Below, in pieces: positions 32,874 to 41,974 of a stretch of 64,000 nucleotides of DNA. Position 1 is the stretch's first letter; every line of letters starts with the position of its first letter. Origin of the DNA: JAAYHG01 sp012735455 (GTDB lineage Bacteria; Bacillota; DTU030; DUMP01); assembly GCA_050951365.1 (NCBI GenBank), contig JBMNIX010000009.1, forward strand, positions 1 to 64,000, given 5' to 3'. Position numbers and translations under genes: made by a program. The notes under the pieces are model-generated. The model ran no database searches. It saw nothing but the letters and a program-made list of their open reading frames with translations, and had not been told where the DNA came from.

Positions 32874-35111
32874 TTAATTGCGCTCTGTAGCTAATTCTTG
32901 CTGATTTTGCTGTTTTTCTCTGGGTCCTTTCGGTAGGACCAGCAAGATAAGCAGCGAAACGGGATAAAGAAGTGCTGTGGCGGCAGCTACAACACCGGAG
33001 TCGTTAGCAATTAAAGCAACAACAATTCCCGCCACAGTCCCTCGCAGAAAAAGTACCAGTAGGCGACGTTCCTTCGCAAACTTAAGTTTCCAACGATAGG
33101 GCCCGTAAAACAGGGAACACAGGGTTATAAGAAGCATGAGCAAGACCCTACTCCATAGTGAGTATCGAAGTAGCTTTAAGTTCATGCCGAGTTTACGAAT
33201 AACGATGTCTCTCGCACTGCCAAAACCCGATTGTGTGACAAGCTTTACGGCTTGGCCAATGTGCGAGGTTTGGGTTGCCAGATGCCAGTCTGACCATGCC
33301 AGAAGTGAAACGAAGACAATAGCTAAAGTAAGGCCAATGACAATCTCTCTGATCCTGGGTTCAGGGTACCTTAACCCTAACGCAACAAGTGCTGTAGCAC
33401 TTACAAAAGCGAGGATACCTCCAGCATTGGCGCCATAGGAATTACCCCCCAAGAAGACAGTGCCGAGGAGCAAGAAAAGAACCAGTGTGAGATAGACGCG
33501 TTGTTGTTCAAGCTGGTAGTGGTCCAAGAGGTAGCCAAGACTGGGAAGGGCGGCACCTAGAAACACCCCCATGTATTCATTGCCGATTCCGTAATAGCGA
33601 GCCCCGCTAATAAAACAATAGCCTAAGATTGATGAGGCTATTAGATTTTGTCCTTTAGCTATATCCCAAGCCAGAAGCAAGACGGTTATTATGGCAGTGG
33701 CGATCAAGGTTCTTATGGGGGAACCGGTAAGCCTTCGCAAACAGACCACGATAAGGATTGTTGCTAGTACTGTAAGAGCAACTGTAGGTGCAAGCGGTTG
33801 TACGGGCAGTGCGGCTAGGATGAGAAAAACCAGTGGTACTGCAGCCCCGGCAGGAAGGAGCCAGCTTATTAGTTGGGCAAGCCTTTCATTGCGCCCTAAC
33901 AATGCCCCAACAGTGAGGGCAAGAACAAGGATCAGGTAGCCGATATAAAGACGTATGATCATGGGACGAAGGTTGAAGCTTGCTACAGCGCGCTTCTCCA
34001 GTAAGGCCAGCTTCTGAAGTGGCTCAGGGTCATAGCGTGTACTCAATGGTCGACCCAAGACAGCGGGCCCCCAGGTTAGGCCTATCTGGGCTAGAATGGT
34101 TGGAGCGATATCAATGTTTGCAGCTAACCCATGACGGCGGGTTGTAGGAGATACTATTAAACCATGTGTAACACCAGGCCCGCGCCAAGCTATGGGTGTT
34201 AGTCGGTGGCCGCTGGCGTAATTATCTTTACCGGGAGTTGGTGAAAGCAGCAGAATGGTAACATCCGGGGCGGTAAAGGTGGGGAGAAACTCGCTGAGGA
34301 AAGAGTTTAGGCGTAGCAAAGCAGCCTGCCGCAGCCCTCTTCCTGTTGAGGGTAAGCTGAAAGCAGCGTACTGTTCAGCCCTGTACAGGTCAGGCCATTC
34401 CACAGCTATCACAGTAGCTATATCCCATACTTTTCTTGTCTCCTGAATAATGGTTGCTGTATCAGTCCAAAAGCCGTAAGGACCAGTTGGGTCACGAGAT
34501 AGGAGTTCTTGTCCCACATTGCCGTAAGGAACGTAGCCCTGCTCGTCCATAAGCAGATTGATTATGTGCCGCTCAGGATGCAGAGTATCGGCAACACCTA
34601 TGACAGCAGTTTCTAAGCCAGCAGAGCGCAAGGCCTGGCCTAAGGCACCCACTTGAACTTCGTAGTTGAGGCTCTCATTCGCTGTCTTGAGGGCTGCCAG
34701 GCCCAATTGAACAATCCCTTGATCCTGGCTAAGACGATAACCGGTGCGGCGCGCATGAACCTCAGTGGCCGCTCCTGCCTCTTCCGCCAATTCTGTTGTC
34801 AGAGATAGAGCGATAGATTTACCTGAGCCTTTAGCCCGTGTTCCGCTTCCTAACGTCAGGTAGGCGCTCTCCAGGCTTGGGGTACCTCCTTGATTGGTAT
34901 TGATAAGTCCCCAGGCACCAGTAGCAAAGAATGACTTTAGGTAAGGCAGATCTTCTCCCAGTACGTCAGCCAAACTCAAACTGTCAACAGCGACAATAAG
35001 TATCTTACTTTGTCTGATGGTAGAGGTGGCGGCCAAGCATGAGGCTGGTGATAAGGATACGAGTAGCGCCGCTAAACAGAAAGAGGTTACGACCTTAATA
35101 CTGCACCTCAT
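32874..35111 (-). CDS. Alkaline phosphatase superfamily membrane protein
   Basis: A 745-residue protein. A signal peptide (residues 1-28, ending CLAA) is followed by an extracytoplasmic domain of the alkaline phosphatase/phosphodiesterase type. The metal motif is ILIVAVDSLSLADV, the later metal region is DNYASGHRLTPIAWRGPGV and DIAPTILAQIGL. From about residue 385 to the end there are around ten membrane helices. This layout is found in Clostridia as uncharacterised membrane proteins of the family. The substrate is unknown, but location next to a glycosyltransferase (17-bp overlap) suggests a cell-surface polymer. Confidence 0.75.
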   Translation of the reverse strand: MRCSIKVVTSFCLAALLVSLSPASCLAATSTIRQSKILIVAVDSLSLADVLGEDLPYLKSFFATGAWGLINTNQGGTPSLESAYLTLGSGTRAKGSGKSIALSLTTELAEEAGAATEVHARRTGYRLSQDQGIVQLGLAALKTANESLNYEVQVGALGQALRSAGLETAVIGVADTLHPERHIINLLMDEQGYVPYGNVGQELLSRDPTGPYGFWTDTATIIQETRKVWDIATVIAVEWPDLYRAEQYAAFSLPSTGRGLRQAALLRLNSFLSEFLPTFTAPDVTILLLSPTPGKDNYASGHRLTPIAWRGPGVTHGLIVSPTTRRHGLAANIDIAPTILAQIGLTWGPAVLGRPLSTRYDPEPLQKLALLEKRAVASFNLRPMIIRLYIGYLILVLALTVGALLGRNERLAQLISWLLPAGAAVPLVFLILAALPVQPLAPTVALTVLATILIVVCLRRLTGSPIRTLIATAIITVLLLAWDIAKGQNLIASSILGYCFISGARYYGIGNEYMGVFLGAALPSLGYLLDHYQLEQQRVYLTLVLFLLLGTVFLGGNSYGANAGGILAFVSATALVALGLRYPEPRIREIVIGLTLAIVFVSLLAWSDWHLATQTSHIGQAVKLVTQSGFGSARDIVIRKLGMNLKLLRYSLWSRVLLMLLITLCSLFYGPYRWKLKFAKERRLLVLFLRGTVAGIVVALIANDSGVVAAATALLYPVSLLILLVLPKGPREKQQNQQELATERN

Positions 35112-36161
35112 ATCTTAGGGCCTCCCTGTAAACAGCAAGGGTTTTTTCCACCATTCTTTCAGCGCTGAAATGCGTACGGGCTCTCTCTGCTCCGGCCATC
35201 CCAAGATCTGCTGCCCAGGATGGCCGCCTGAGGAGCATCTCTATGGCGGCTGCTAGCTCAGCCGGACAGCGCGGTTCGACCAAAATACCGGTTTCTCCGT
35301 CTTTAATCACCTCGGGTATACCCCCAACCCGTGTACTTACCACTGGACGTGCCAAAACCATAGCTTCAAGGTTGGCCAAACCCATGCTTTCCGCAACCGG
35401 TGCAGTAACAAACAGCCGAGCAAAGGACAAGAGTGGTTGTGGATTAGAAACAAAACCCAGAAACTTAACCGCTGAAGCAATCCCCAGTTTCAGTGCCAAA
35501 CGTTCTAACCGTCTACGCTCTGGTCCGTCACCAGCGATCATCAACTTAAGCTCGGGCCAGCTGGACCGATCTAGGCGAGAAAATGCATGTAGGAGATAAC
35601 CCATACCTTTTATGGGCACGAGGCGTCCCATACTGAGAATATATGGCTTTCCTATCGGATTTACGTTCTCAACTTGGCTTTCCTTGATGTCAATTCCGTT
35701 GGGTATCGCACTGATCTTACTATGTGGTACACCACTTCGGCAAAGAACAGTGGCTAAAGCCCGAGAAACAGCAATAATGCGTTCAAACCGGCGGGCCAGC
35801 AAAGCTTCGCGCCACGCTATCCACGGAAGGCTAGGTGCAGGAAAGCTATGCACTGTGTACACAAAGGCGCTCCGGGCTGGCTTTACGGTAAAGTACCCTA
35901 TCATAGCGGCTAAAGTTCCATGGTAATGGACTACATCAGGGCGGAGTTTTGCTATGAGCTGAGTCAAGTTCTGTGTACCCGAGAGGACGGCACCGGGGTG
36001 ATGAGAGAGAGGCAAGAAGAAAAACGCATCCCAGCAGAACTTAAGCTTTCTGGACCAGCTATATAGACCTCATGGCTCGCCTCCTTTAATTTCCGAGCCA
36101 GGGTCCTGACATGGGTTACCATACCCCCCTGGCATGGTCGTACCACCAATAACACCCGCAC
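35095..36161 (-). pseudogene. Glycosyltransferase family 4, frameshifted near its N-terminus
   Basis: The two frames together make one GT4/GT-B glycosyltransferase of about 355 residues. The first frame starts at GTG 36161 after AAAGGAGG and encodes VRVLLVVRPCQGGMVTHVRT to SAGMRF. The second encodes PLSHHPGAVLSG onward, including KPYILSMGRLVPIKG, the donor-site segment and the EX7E-like region ESMGLANLEAMVLARPVVST. The shift lies at AAAAA, 36020-36024 on the + strand (TTTTT on the - strand). One more T restores MRFFFLPLSHHPG. Either the base count is wrong or the gene is broken. The rest of the domain is intact. It may make a cell-surface glycan. Confidence 0.78.
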
Positions 36162-36178
36162 CGTGAATCCTCCTTTAA

Positions 36179-36206
36179 GATGTAGGAAACATATGTTTTC
36201 TACATC
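36179..36206. promoter_or_regulatory. 28-bp inverted repeat before the glycosyltransferase gene
   Basis: GATGTAGGAAACATATGTTTTCTACATC, flanked by the gene's ribosome site. The arms match except at one pair. The core AAAC-ATAT-GTTT resembles the candidate LexA box at lexA and the Bacillus GAACATATGTTC box. It could also bind another dimeric regulator. Confidence 0.45.
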
Positions 36207-36263
36207 TGCTTAGCTTGCACTGTTGCAGGCGAATATATGCATCAGTGGGGAGAATACAAGGCA

Positions 36264-36291
36264 TAAAAAAACAGCCTTTGACGGCTGTTTA
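36264..36291 (-). terminator. Intrinsic terminator after tRNA-Pro
   Basis: On the - strand ACAGCC-GTCAAA-GGCTGT followed by a run of T residues, downstream of tRNA-Pro. Confidence 0.8.
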
Positions 36292-36313
36292 GACTAACCA
36301 AAGTTCTAGAGAT

Positions 36314-36389
36314 GGTCGGAGTAAGCGGATTTGAACCGCTGGCCTCTTGCACCCCAAGCAAGCGCTCTACCAAGCTGAGCTATACCCCG
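36314..36389 (-). tRNA. tRNA-Pro (GGG)
   Basis: A 76-nt cloverleaf with encoded CCA. The acceptor CGGGGTA pairs with TACTCCG (one G.T), the anticodon stem CTTGC/GCAAG closes the loop TTGGGGT, which gives GGG, and the T arm is GGTTCAAATCC. Confidence 0.93.
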
Positions 36390-36479
36390 ACACCCTCGTT
36401 ACGTCAGTTATTATACACTCTTTGCCGGAGAAATACAAGGGTAGATTGGCTAAGATTCGAAAGAGAACCAGGAACCCTA

Positions 36480-37409
36480 TCAGGAAGCAGATGAAAGCTG
36501 TAATTGTGGCAGCACCTCTGCACCGTTCAAGGTGGGCATAGTGATCACAACGCGTGCCGATATTCCTTTGATACGAAAAGCTTGTTCCATTGCCTTACCG
36601 ATTGCCTCGAGATCATCCTGGGCAAAGGCGATGATGGACGGACCTGCTCCGCTTAGGGCTACGCCTAGAGCACCAGCGTCTCTAGCGGCCTTGAATACCT
36701 CTTCCATACCAGGTATCAGTGCCGAGCGATAGGGCTGGTGCAGACGGTCCTGCAGAGCCAACGTCAGGGCGCTAAGATCCCCGGTAAGCAGGCTGGCCGT
36801 CAGGAGAGCGGTACGCCCCACGTTAAAGACAGCATCATGATGGGTTAGGCTGTTCGGAAGCACCCGGCGTGCTTCCTGCGTAGAGATTTGGAAGTCCGGT
36901 ATGGCCACTACCACCTTCAAGGACTCCGGCAAGTGTACCTTGAGAAAATGGCTCTTGCCGTTAGAATCGCGGCATGAGATTACCAATCCACCTAACAACG
37001 CTGCACTCACATTGTCGGGATGGCCTTCTAGTTCACATGCCAGATCCAGGAGCTCTTCCTGAGTCAAAGGTACTGGCAAGAGCTCTTGAGCCGCCAGCAG
37101 GCCAGCCACAATAGCAGCAGCACTGCTACCCAGACCGCGCGCGATAGGAATGTTGTTCACTAGTTGGCAGTGTAGTTCAGGGGGTGTTAATGCACGATGG
37201 GCAAAGGCGCGCTTCAGGGCTTTGAGGATGAGGTTCTGCTCATTGTTAGGCAGTTCTTCCTGCCCCTCGCCTCGAACGATAATGGTAGGAAGTCCAGAGG
37301 ATCCTCCCACTTTAACCTCGAGATAATTGTACAGTTCCAGAGCTAGCCCTAGAGTGTCAAAACCTGGTCCCAGGTTGGCCGTAGTTGCCGGCACACGGAT
37401 ACAAAACAC
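36480..37409 (-). CDS. thrB: Homoserine kinase
   Basis: A 309-residue GHMP kinase that phosphorylates homoserine before threonine synthase. The N-terminal PATTANLGPGFDTLGLAL and the ATP loop IARGLGSSAAAIVAGL are typical, and ALSGAGPSIIAFA forms GHMP motif 3. GTG 37409 starts 4 bp after the thrC stop, so it is coupled to thrC. Gene order ACT-thrC-thrB lacks hom, which must be elsewhere. Confidence 0.94.
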   Translation of the reverse strand: MFCIRVPATTANLGPGFDTLGLALELYNYLEVKVGGSSGLPTIIVRGEGQEELPNNEQNLILKALKRAFAHRALTPPELHCQLVNNIPIARGLGSSAAAIVAGLLAAQELLPVPLTQEELLDLACELEGHPDNVSAALLGGLVISCRDSNGKSHFLKVHLPESLKVVVAIPDFQISTQEARRVLPNSLTHHDAVFNVGRTALLTASLLTGDLSALTLALQDRLHQPYRSALIPGMEEVFKAARDAGALGVALSGAGPSIIAFAQDDLEAIGKAMEQAFRIKGISARVVITMPTLNGAEVLPQLQLSSAS

Positions 37410-37413
37410 GTTT

Positions 37414-38460
37414 TCACCCCCCGATCAGCCTGCTTATCTCGTTAAAGTCCGCCTCAACCACGCGAGGTGTGGGGCTTTCTTGCATGGCAAGTTCTGGGTC
37501 CTTAAGTCCGTGCCCTGTAATTACACAGACTATTTTGTCTCCGGGCGCAAACGGTGTTTTCCTGGCCCACTTGATGACACCTGCTACTCCCGCGGCAGAT
37601 GCCGGTTCTACGAAGACTCCCTCTCTGTGCGCTAACAGCCGGTAGGCAGCCAGAATTTCTTCATCAGACACAGCTCCAATAGTACCCTGGGACTCCTCAA
37701 TCGCCTGTATTGCTTTGGCCCAACTGGCAGGATTGCCAATCTTAATTGCCGTCGCTATAGTTTGCGGGTTGTGTACTACTTCACCCAGGACGATGGGTGC
37801 CGCACCAGAAGCTTGAAATCCGAGCATTTGTGGTAGATGCGTTATTTTCCCTGCTGTAAGATATGACTTAAACCCTAGCCAGTAAGCAGAGATGTTGCCA
37901 GCATTACCAACTGGTAGTGCCAAGAAATCAGGCGCTCTTCCCAATTGATCGCAGATCTCGAAGGCGGCCGTCTTTTGGCCCTCAAGGCGCATGGGATTGA
38001 GTGAGTTTACCAAGGTAATCGGATGGCGGTGCGTGATTTCTTTGACCAAGGATAAGGCGCTGTCAAAGTTACCTTTAATGGCCAATACCTCAGCACCATA
38101 AAACAAGGCTTGAGCCAGTTTGCCCAGGGCAATGGCCTTTTCTGGCAGCAGTACCCAACACTTTATACCTGCTCTGGCAGCGTAGGCTGCCGCGGAAGCG
38201 GAGGTATTGCCCGTGGAGGCACACATAATAGCGTCTGCTCCAGATTCGATGGCTTTACTAACAGCCAGGGTCATTCCTCGATCCTTAAAGGATCCGGTTG
38301 GATTCAGGCCTTCGTACTTGGCATAAACCTCGGCTCCTACTAGCTCTGAGATACGGGGTAGGAAAACAAGGGGTGTGTTGCCTTCGTTTAAGGTAATCCG
38401 CGGGGTGTTGTCATTCACAGGTAAATAGGAGGCGTAATGATTAATTATCCCCTGCCACAT
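37414..38460 (-). CDS. thrC: Threonine synthase
   Basis: A 348-residue PLP enzyme (fold type II). The PLP Lys is in PTGSFKDRGMTLAVS, the phosphate cup is PVGNAGNISAYW, and the active-site segment CASTGNTSASAAAYAARA follows the family. It forms threonine from phosphohomoserine. The enzyme starts at ATG 38460 and is followed directly by thrB. Confidence 0.94.
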   Translation of the reverse strand: MWQGIINHYASYLPVNDNTPRITLNEGNTPLVFLPRISELVGAEVYAKYEGLNPTGSFKDRGMTLAVSKAIESGADAIMCASTGNTSASAAAYAARAGIKCWVLLPEKAIALGKLAQALFYGAEVLAIKGNFDSALSLVKEITHRHPITLVNSLNPMRLEGQKTAAFEICDQLGRAPDFLALPVGNAGNISAYWLGFKSYLTAGKITHLPQMLGFQASGAAPIVLGEVVHNPQTIATAIKIGNPASWAKAIQAIEESQGTIGAVSDEEILAAYRLLAHREGVFVEPASAAGVAGVIKWARKTPFAPGDKIVCVITGHGLKDPELAMQESPTPRVVEADFNEISRLIGG

Positions 38461-38487
38461 GTTTCCATCTCCTAGAGCATAAGATTA

Positions 38488-38934
38488 TTAGCCTTGGCCG
38501 ACTATTTCTGTTTTCTGAACTCCGTCCAGCTCATTCAGGGCTTGAAGGAGGCTTTCTATGTCTTCGGACATTTCGTGGGTCTCTATCGAGACCGAAACGT
38601 TAGCGACACCCTGCAGAGGGATACCTTGATTGATAGTAAGGATGTTACCTCGACTTTTTGCTATCCGGCTCAGGATCTGGGAGAGAACCCCCGGCTTGTG
38701 GTCCAAGAGCAGGTTGATGGTAATAATCTTGCCGCTACTTAGATCATAAAAGGGAAAGATGTAGTTACGATATTTGTAGTAGGCTGCCCTACTCAGTCCT
38801 ACTTTCTGTACCGCCTCGTTTACTGTGGTATAAACACCACGGTTGAGTAGATCTTTTACCTGTATAGTCTTGTGCAGAACTTCGGGCAGGGCCTCCTCTC
38901 GTACCAGATAGAAGGTCGCTTTTTCTTGATGCAC
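38488..38934 (-). CDS. ACT-domain protein (PheB / UPF0735)
   Basis: A 148-residue protein of the UPF0735 family. The N-terminal helix-turn-helix-like part (YLVREEALPEVLHKTIQVKD, SRAAYYKYRNYIFPF) precedes one ACT domain (ITINLLLDHKPGVLSQILSR). GTG 38934 follows AAGGGTGG. A longer frame to 39021 would cover the promoter. The location before thrC-thrB suggests control of amino-acid synthesis by ligand binding. This is inferred, and the family is often called PheB. Confidence 0.8.
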   Translation of the reverse strand: MHQEKATFYLVREEALPEVLHKTIQVKDLLNRGVYTTVNEAVQKVGLSRAAYYKYRNYIFPFYDLSSGKIITINLLLDHKPGVLSQILSRIAKSRGNILTINQGIPLQGVANVSVSIETHEMSEDIESLLQALNELDGVQKTEIVGQG

Positions 38935-38986
38935 TTTACCACCCTTTCGTCCGTGCCGTATAAACATCAATCTATGTACGATAGAC

Positions 38987-39016
38987 ATTATAGCACAGTC
39001 AATGTTCGTTTGACAA
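38987..39016 (-). promoter_or_regulatory. Sigma-A promoter for the ACT-thrC-thrB operon
   Basis: On the - strand TTGTCA (39016-39011), 18 bp, TATAAT (38992-38987). It lies about 50 bp before the ACT gene. Confidence 0.65.
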
Positions 39017-39019
39017 GAC

Positions 39020-39048
39020 AAAAAAAGAGCCGGTCAAAAGACCGACTT
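39020..39048 (-). terminator. Intrinsic terminator after spoIVA
   Basis: On the - strand AGTCGGTC-TTTT-GACCGGCT is followed by seven T residues, directly after the spoIVA stop. Confidence 0.82.
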
Positions 39049-39051
39049 TCT

Positions 39052-40530
39052 TTACAGGAGGATGCAGATCAGTCCTCCACTCCCTTCATTTACGATTCTC
39101 TCTAGTGTTTCCCGCAGTTTCTGTTGTGCATCTTCTGGCATGTGGTAGAGTTTGTTTTGTATCCCCTCTTTCACCAGTTCATGTAGCGACTTTCCAAAGA
39201 GATTCGTTTGCCAGAGCCGCTGTGGATTATCTTCAAACTCATCTAGTAAGAACTGAGCCAATTCTTCTGATTGTCTTTCAGTGCCGATAATCGGTGCGAC
39301 CTCGGCTCTAATGTCGGTCCGAATCATGTGAATGGATGGTGCGCTCGCCCGCAGTCTAATACCAAAGCGATTGCCAGATTTCAGAACCTCTGGTTCTTCC
39401 AGGATCATTTCATCTAGGCGTGGCTGTACAATACCGTAACCGACTCGTTCGACCTCTCGCAATGCATCGGCTACTTTGTCATATTCCTTTTTAGCATAGG
39501 TGTATTCCTTTAGTACCCGGACTAGGGCGATGTCACTCTGCAAAGTGCGTCCACTAATTTCTTCCAGAACCTGATAGAAGAGCTGCTGCGGAGCAGTCAA
39601 TTGTAGTGTTGTTAAGCCGTGGCCGAGGTCCATATTTACTAGTACGGCCTGGTCGACAAACTCTTCTTGAGCGAAGGAGGCAACGGCCTGATCAACATCG
39701 CGTACTTTTTGAATGCTTTCTACTGTATTACGGACGCAATCTTCAAACTTAGTGCGCAGCCAATGCTCGCTGTCCAATTCCATGAGCCATGAGGGAAGGT
39801 GCACATTTACCTCCTGAACTGGAAATTCGTAGAGAACTTCCTGGAAGATTTCGTATATATCGTTGAGATCCATTTTCATTACGTTGAGCGGCAGGACGGG
39901 TACGCTATACTTCTGCGATAGCTCAGTGGCCAAATCCTGGGTCTCGCGGGCCTGCGGATGAGTCGAATTCAATACGATTACATAAGGTTTTCCAATCTCC
40001 TTCAGTTCACTAACCACCTGTTCCTCGGCCGCAACGTAATTATCGCGAGGTATATCCACAATAGAGCCGTCGGTGGTTATTACAAGACCAATGGTGGCAT
40101 GTTCCGATATGACCTTCCTTGTTCCTACCTCCGCAGCTTGCTCAAAAGGGATCTCTTCTTCAAACCAAGGCGTGCGAACCATGCGTGCTCCGGTTTCTTC
40201 TTCGTAGCCTAATGCACCCTTTACAGCGTAGCCGACACAGTCTACCATTCGTGCACGGAATGTAATGTTCTCCCGCAGGGTGACTTCTACACCCTCTTCA
40301 GGGATGAATTTGGGCTCTGTTGTGGTTATGGTGCGTCCGGCACCACTTTGAGGCAGTTCGTCCATGGCTCGCTCTCGTTCTGGCCCTTCCTTCATATAAG
40401 GCAGAACCATAAGCTCCATGAACCGCTTGATAAAGGTGGATTTTCCTGTTCGCACAGGTCCCATAGTACCAATATAGATGTCTCCGCCTGTGCGTTCGAC
40501 TATGTCCCTAAAGAGATTAAACTTCTCCAT
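39052..40530 (-). CDS. spoIVA: Stage IV sporulation protein A, coat morphogenetic ATPase
   Basis: A 492-residue SpoIVA, which hydrolyses ATP to polymerise on the forespore outer membrane and anchors the spore coat. The P-loop is GPVRTGKSTFIKRF near residue 25, and the segment VGYAVKGALGYEEETGARMV and the C-terminal LWQTNLFGKSLHELVKEGIQ and SGGLICILL are typical. Length is exactly that of the family. The start is ATG 40530. It is a single-gene unit with a terminator behind, and normally uses the mother-cell sigma-E, though I could not find a convincing sigma-E promoter by eye. Confidence 0.96.
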   Translation of the reverse strand: MEKFNLFRDIVERTGGDIYIGTMGPVRTGKSTFIKRFMELMVLPYMKEGPERERAMDELPQSGAGRTITTTEPKFIPEEGVEVTLRENITFRARMVDCVGYAVKGALGYEEETGARMVRTPWFEEEIPFEQAAEVGTRKVISEHATIGLVITTDGSIVDIPRDNYVAAEEQVVSELKEIGKPYVIVLNSTHPQARETQDLATELSQKYSVPVLPLNVMKMDLNDIYEIFQEVLYEFPVQEVNVHLPSWLMELDSEHWLRTKFEDCVRNTVESIQKVRDVDQAVASFAQEEFVDQAVLVNMDLGHGLTTLQLTAPQQLFYQVLEEISGRTLQSDIALVRVLKEYTYAKKEYDKVADALREVERVGYGIVQPRLDEMILEEPEVLKSGNRFGIRLRASAPSIHMIRTDIRAEVAPIIGTERQSEELAQFLLDEFEDNPQRLWQTNLFGKSLHELVKEGIQNKLYHMPEDAQQKLRETLERIVNEGSGGLICILL

Positions 40531-40636
40531 ACTTCATCCCTCCCTTACCACATCATACTGATTGACCACCAAACTTAGAACAAAACGAACGGCGTTAACA
40601 GTACATGTATATGAGGTCAACCATACTCCTAAGACC

Positions 40637-40658
40637 AAAAAAGAGCGCTAGGCGCTCA
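40637..40658 (-). terminator. Intrinsic terminator after der
   Basis: On the - strand GAGCGC-CTA-GCGCTC followed by TTTTTT, just past the der stop. Confidence 0.82.
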
Positions 40659-40660
40659 AT

Positions 40661-41974
40661 TCATGTCTTGGGCACAGCCCTAATCTTGAGGGGGGTTCCC
40701 ACATATGGATAAAGGCCACGAATCCTGTTTTCTACACGTCGCAAGTACGAGAAGTGAACTGCCTCGGGATCACTGGCTACAAGAGAAAAACGGGGCGGCG
40801 TGGAGCCTGTTTGCCGTAGTCTGTACAACCGAGTTACTCGGTTGCGCAGCTGGGGTGGAGGAGTCATGGCGAGGATATCGGCCAGGAGGGTGTCGAGATC
40901 TGCCTGAGGTAAAACGTGTTTTTGGGAGGTGTGAACCTTAAGTATAGTATCTAGAAGCTGCCTAACGTGGTGTCCCGTCAAGGCAGATACCAGGAGAATG
41001 GGTGCGTAGGCGCAAAATGCCAGCTTACGCTTAAGCTCCTCAAGGTAATAGTTGAGGTCCCGTGGAGGAAGCTTTAGCAGGTCCCATTTATTAACAACAA
41101 TTATTAGCCCGCGGCCAGCTTCGTGGGCGTAACCGGCAATACGCTGGTCCTGTTCTCGCACTCCTTCAGGGCCATCCAGAACTAAGACCGCTATGTCGCA
41201 AGTCTCAATGGCACGCTTGGTTCTCAGTGTACTGTAATATTCTGTTGAGTCTCGCACCCGGGCGGTACGGCGTAAACCGGCCGTATCAACCAAGACTAGC
41301 TTCTGGCCAGCGAAGACAAACGGTGTGTCTACTGCATCGCGGGTTGTGCCCGGTATGGAGCTTGTCACTACTCGTTCGGCACCAATGATGGCGTTCACCA
41401 AGGAAGACTTGCCCACATTAGGCCTACCTATAATGGCGACCCGAATGACCTCATCTTCTTCAGGAGAGTCTTTTTCTGGTGGGAGGAGGAATATAATTTC
41501 ATCCAGCAAGTCTCCTGTGTTAAGCCCATTCAGGGCAGACAGGGGGAATGGCTCTCCGAGCCCAAGTGAATAAAACTCAAGTATGCGCTCTTCCTGCTTG
41601 AGGTTGTCAATCTTATTAACTACTAAGAGTAATGGTTTGTTGCTCTTGCGCAAAAGCTCTGCTACCTCAAAGTCACCAGCGGTGGGCCCTGTTTGACCAT
41701 CTACAAGAAAGACAATTACATCTGCTTCTTCGATGGCATACTGAGCCTGATACTCTACTGCCTTAGCCAGCTCCTCGTCCGGTGCCGCGCCGAGACCACC
41801 GGTATCTACAAGTATAAACTCGCGGCCAGCCCAATCAGATGGGGCGTAGAGCCTGTCTCGTGTTACTCCGGGCCTGTCTTCCACGATGGCCACGCGTCGG
41901 CCAAGTAAACGGTTAAACAAGGTAGACTTGCCTACATTGGGACGGCCAACTATCGCTACCAGCGGCTTATTCAT
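40661..41974 (-). CDS. der: Ribosome assembly GTPase Der (EngA)
   Basis: A 437-residue double GTPase needed for 50S maturation. There are two G domains, each with GRPNVGKS (residues 9 and 182), DTGG/DTAG, and NKID/NKWD, and the C-terminal KH-like domain (QKHVLPQADLDTLLADIL, PPRFSLVASDPEAVHFSYLR). ATG 41974 is used. GTG 41983 lies inside the AGGAGGTGAG ribosome site. It overlaps the DUF512 gene by 8 bp. Confidence 0.96.
   Translation of the reverse strand: MNKPLVAIVGRPNVGKSTLFNRLLGRRVAIVEDRPGVTRDRLYAPSDWAGREFILVDTGGLGAAPDEELAKAVEYQAQYAIEEADVIVFLVDGQTGPTAGDFEVAELLRKSNKPLLLVVNKIDNLKQEERILEFYSLGLGEPFPLSALNGLNTGDLLDEIIFLLPPEKDSPEEDEVIRVAIIGRPNVGKSSLVNAIIGAERVVTSSIPGTTRDAVDTPFVFAGQKLVLVDTAGLRRTARVRDSTEYYSTLRTKRAIETCDIAVLVLDGPEGVREQDQRIAGYAHEAGRGLIIVVNKWDLLKLPPRDLNYYLEELKRKLAFCAYAPILLVSALTGHHVRQLLDTILKVHTSQKHVLPQADLDTLLADILAMTPPPQLRNRVTRLYRLRQTGSTPPRFSLVASDPEAVHFSYLRRVENRIRGLYPYVGTPLKIRAVPKT

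Noticed and set aside
36020..36024. Phase-variable tract in the glycosyltransferase
   Set aside because: A tract of five bases is too short for efficient slippage; a base-count error fits better.
38935..39019. T-box or threonine leader before the ACT-thrC-thrB operon
   Set aside because: The space is about 85 bp with only a sigma-A promoter; no specifier loop or T-box sequence is seen.
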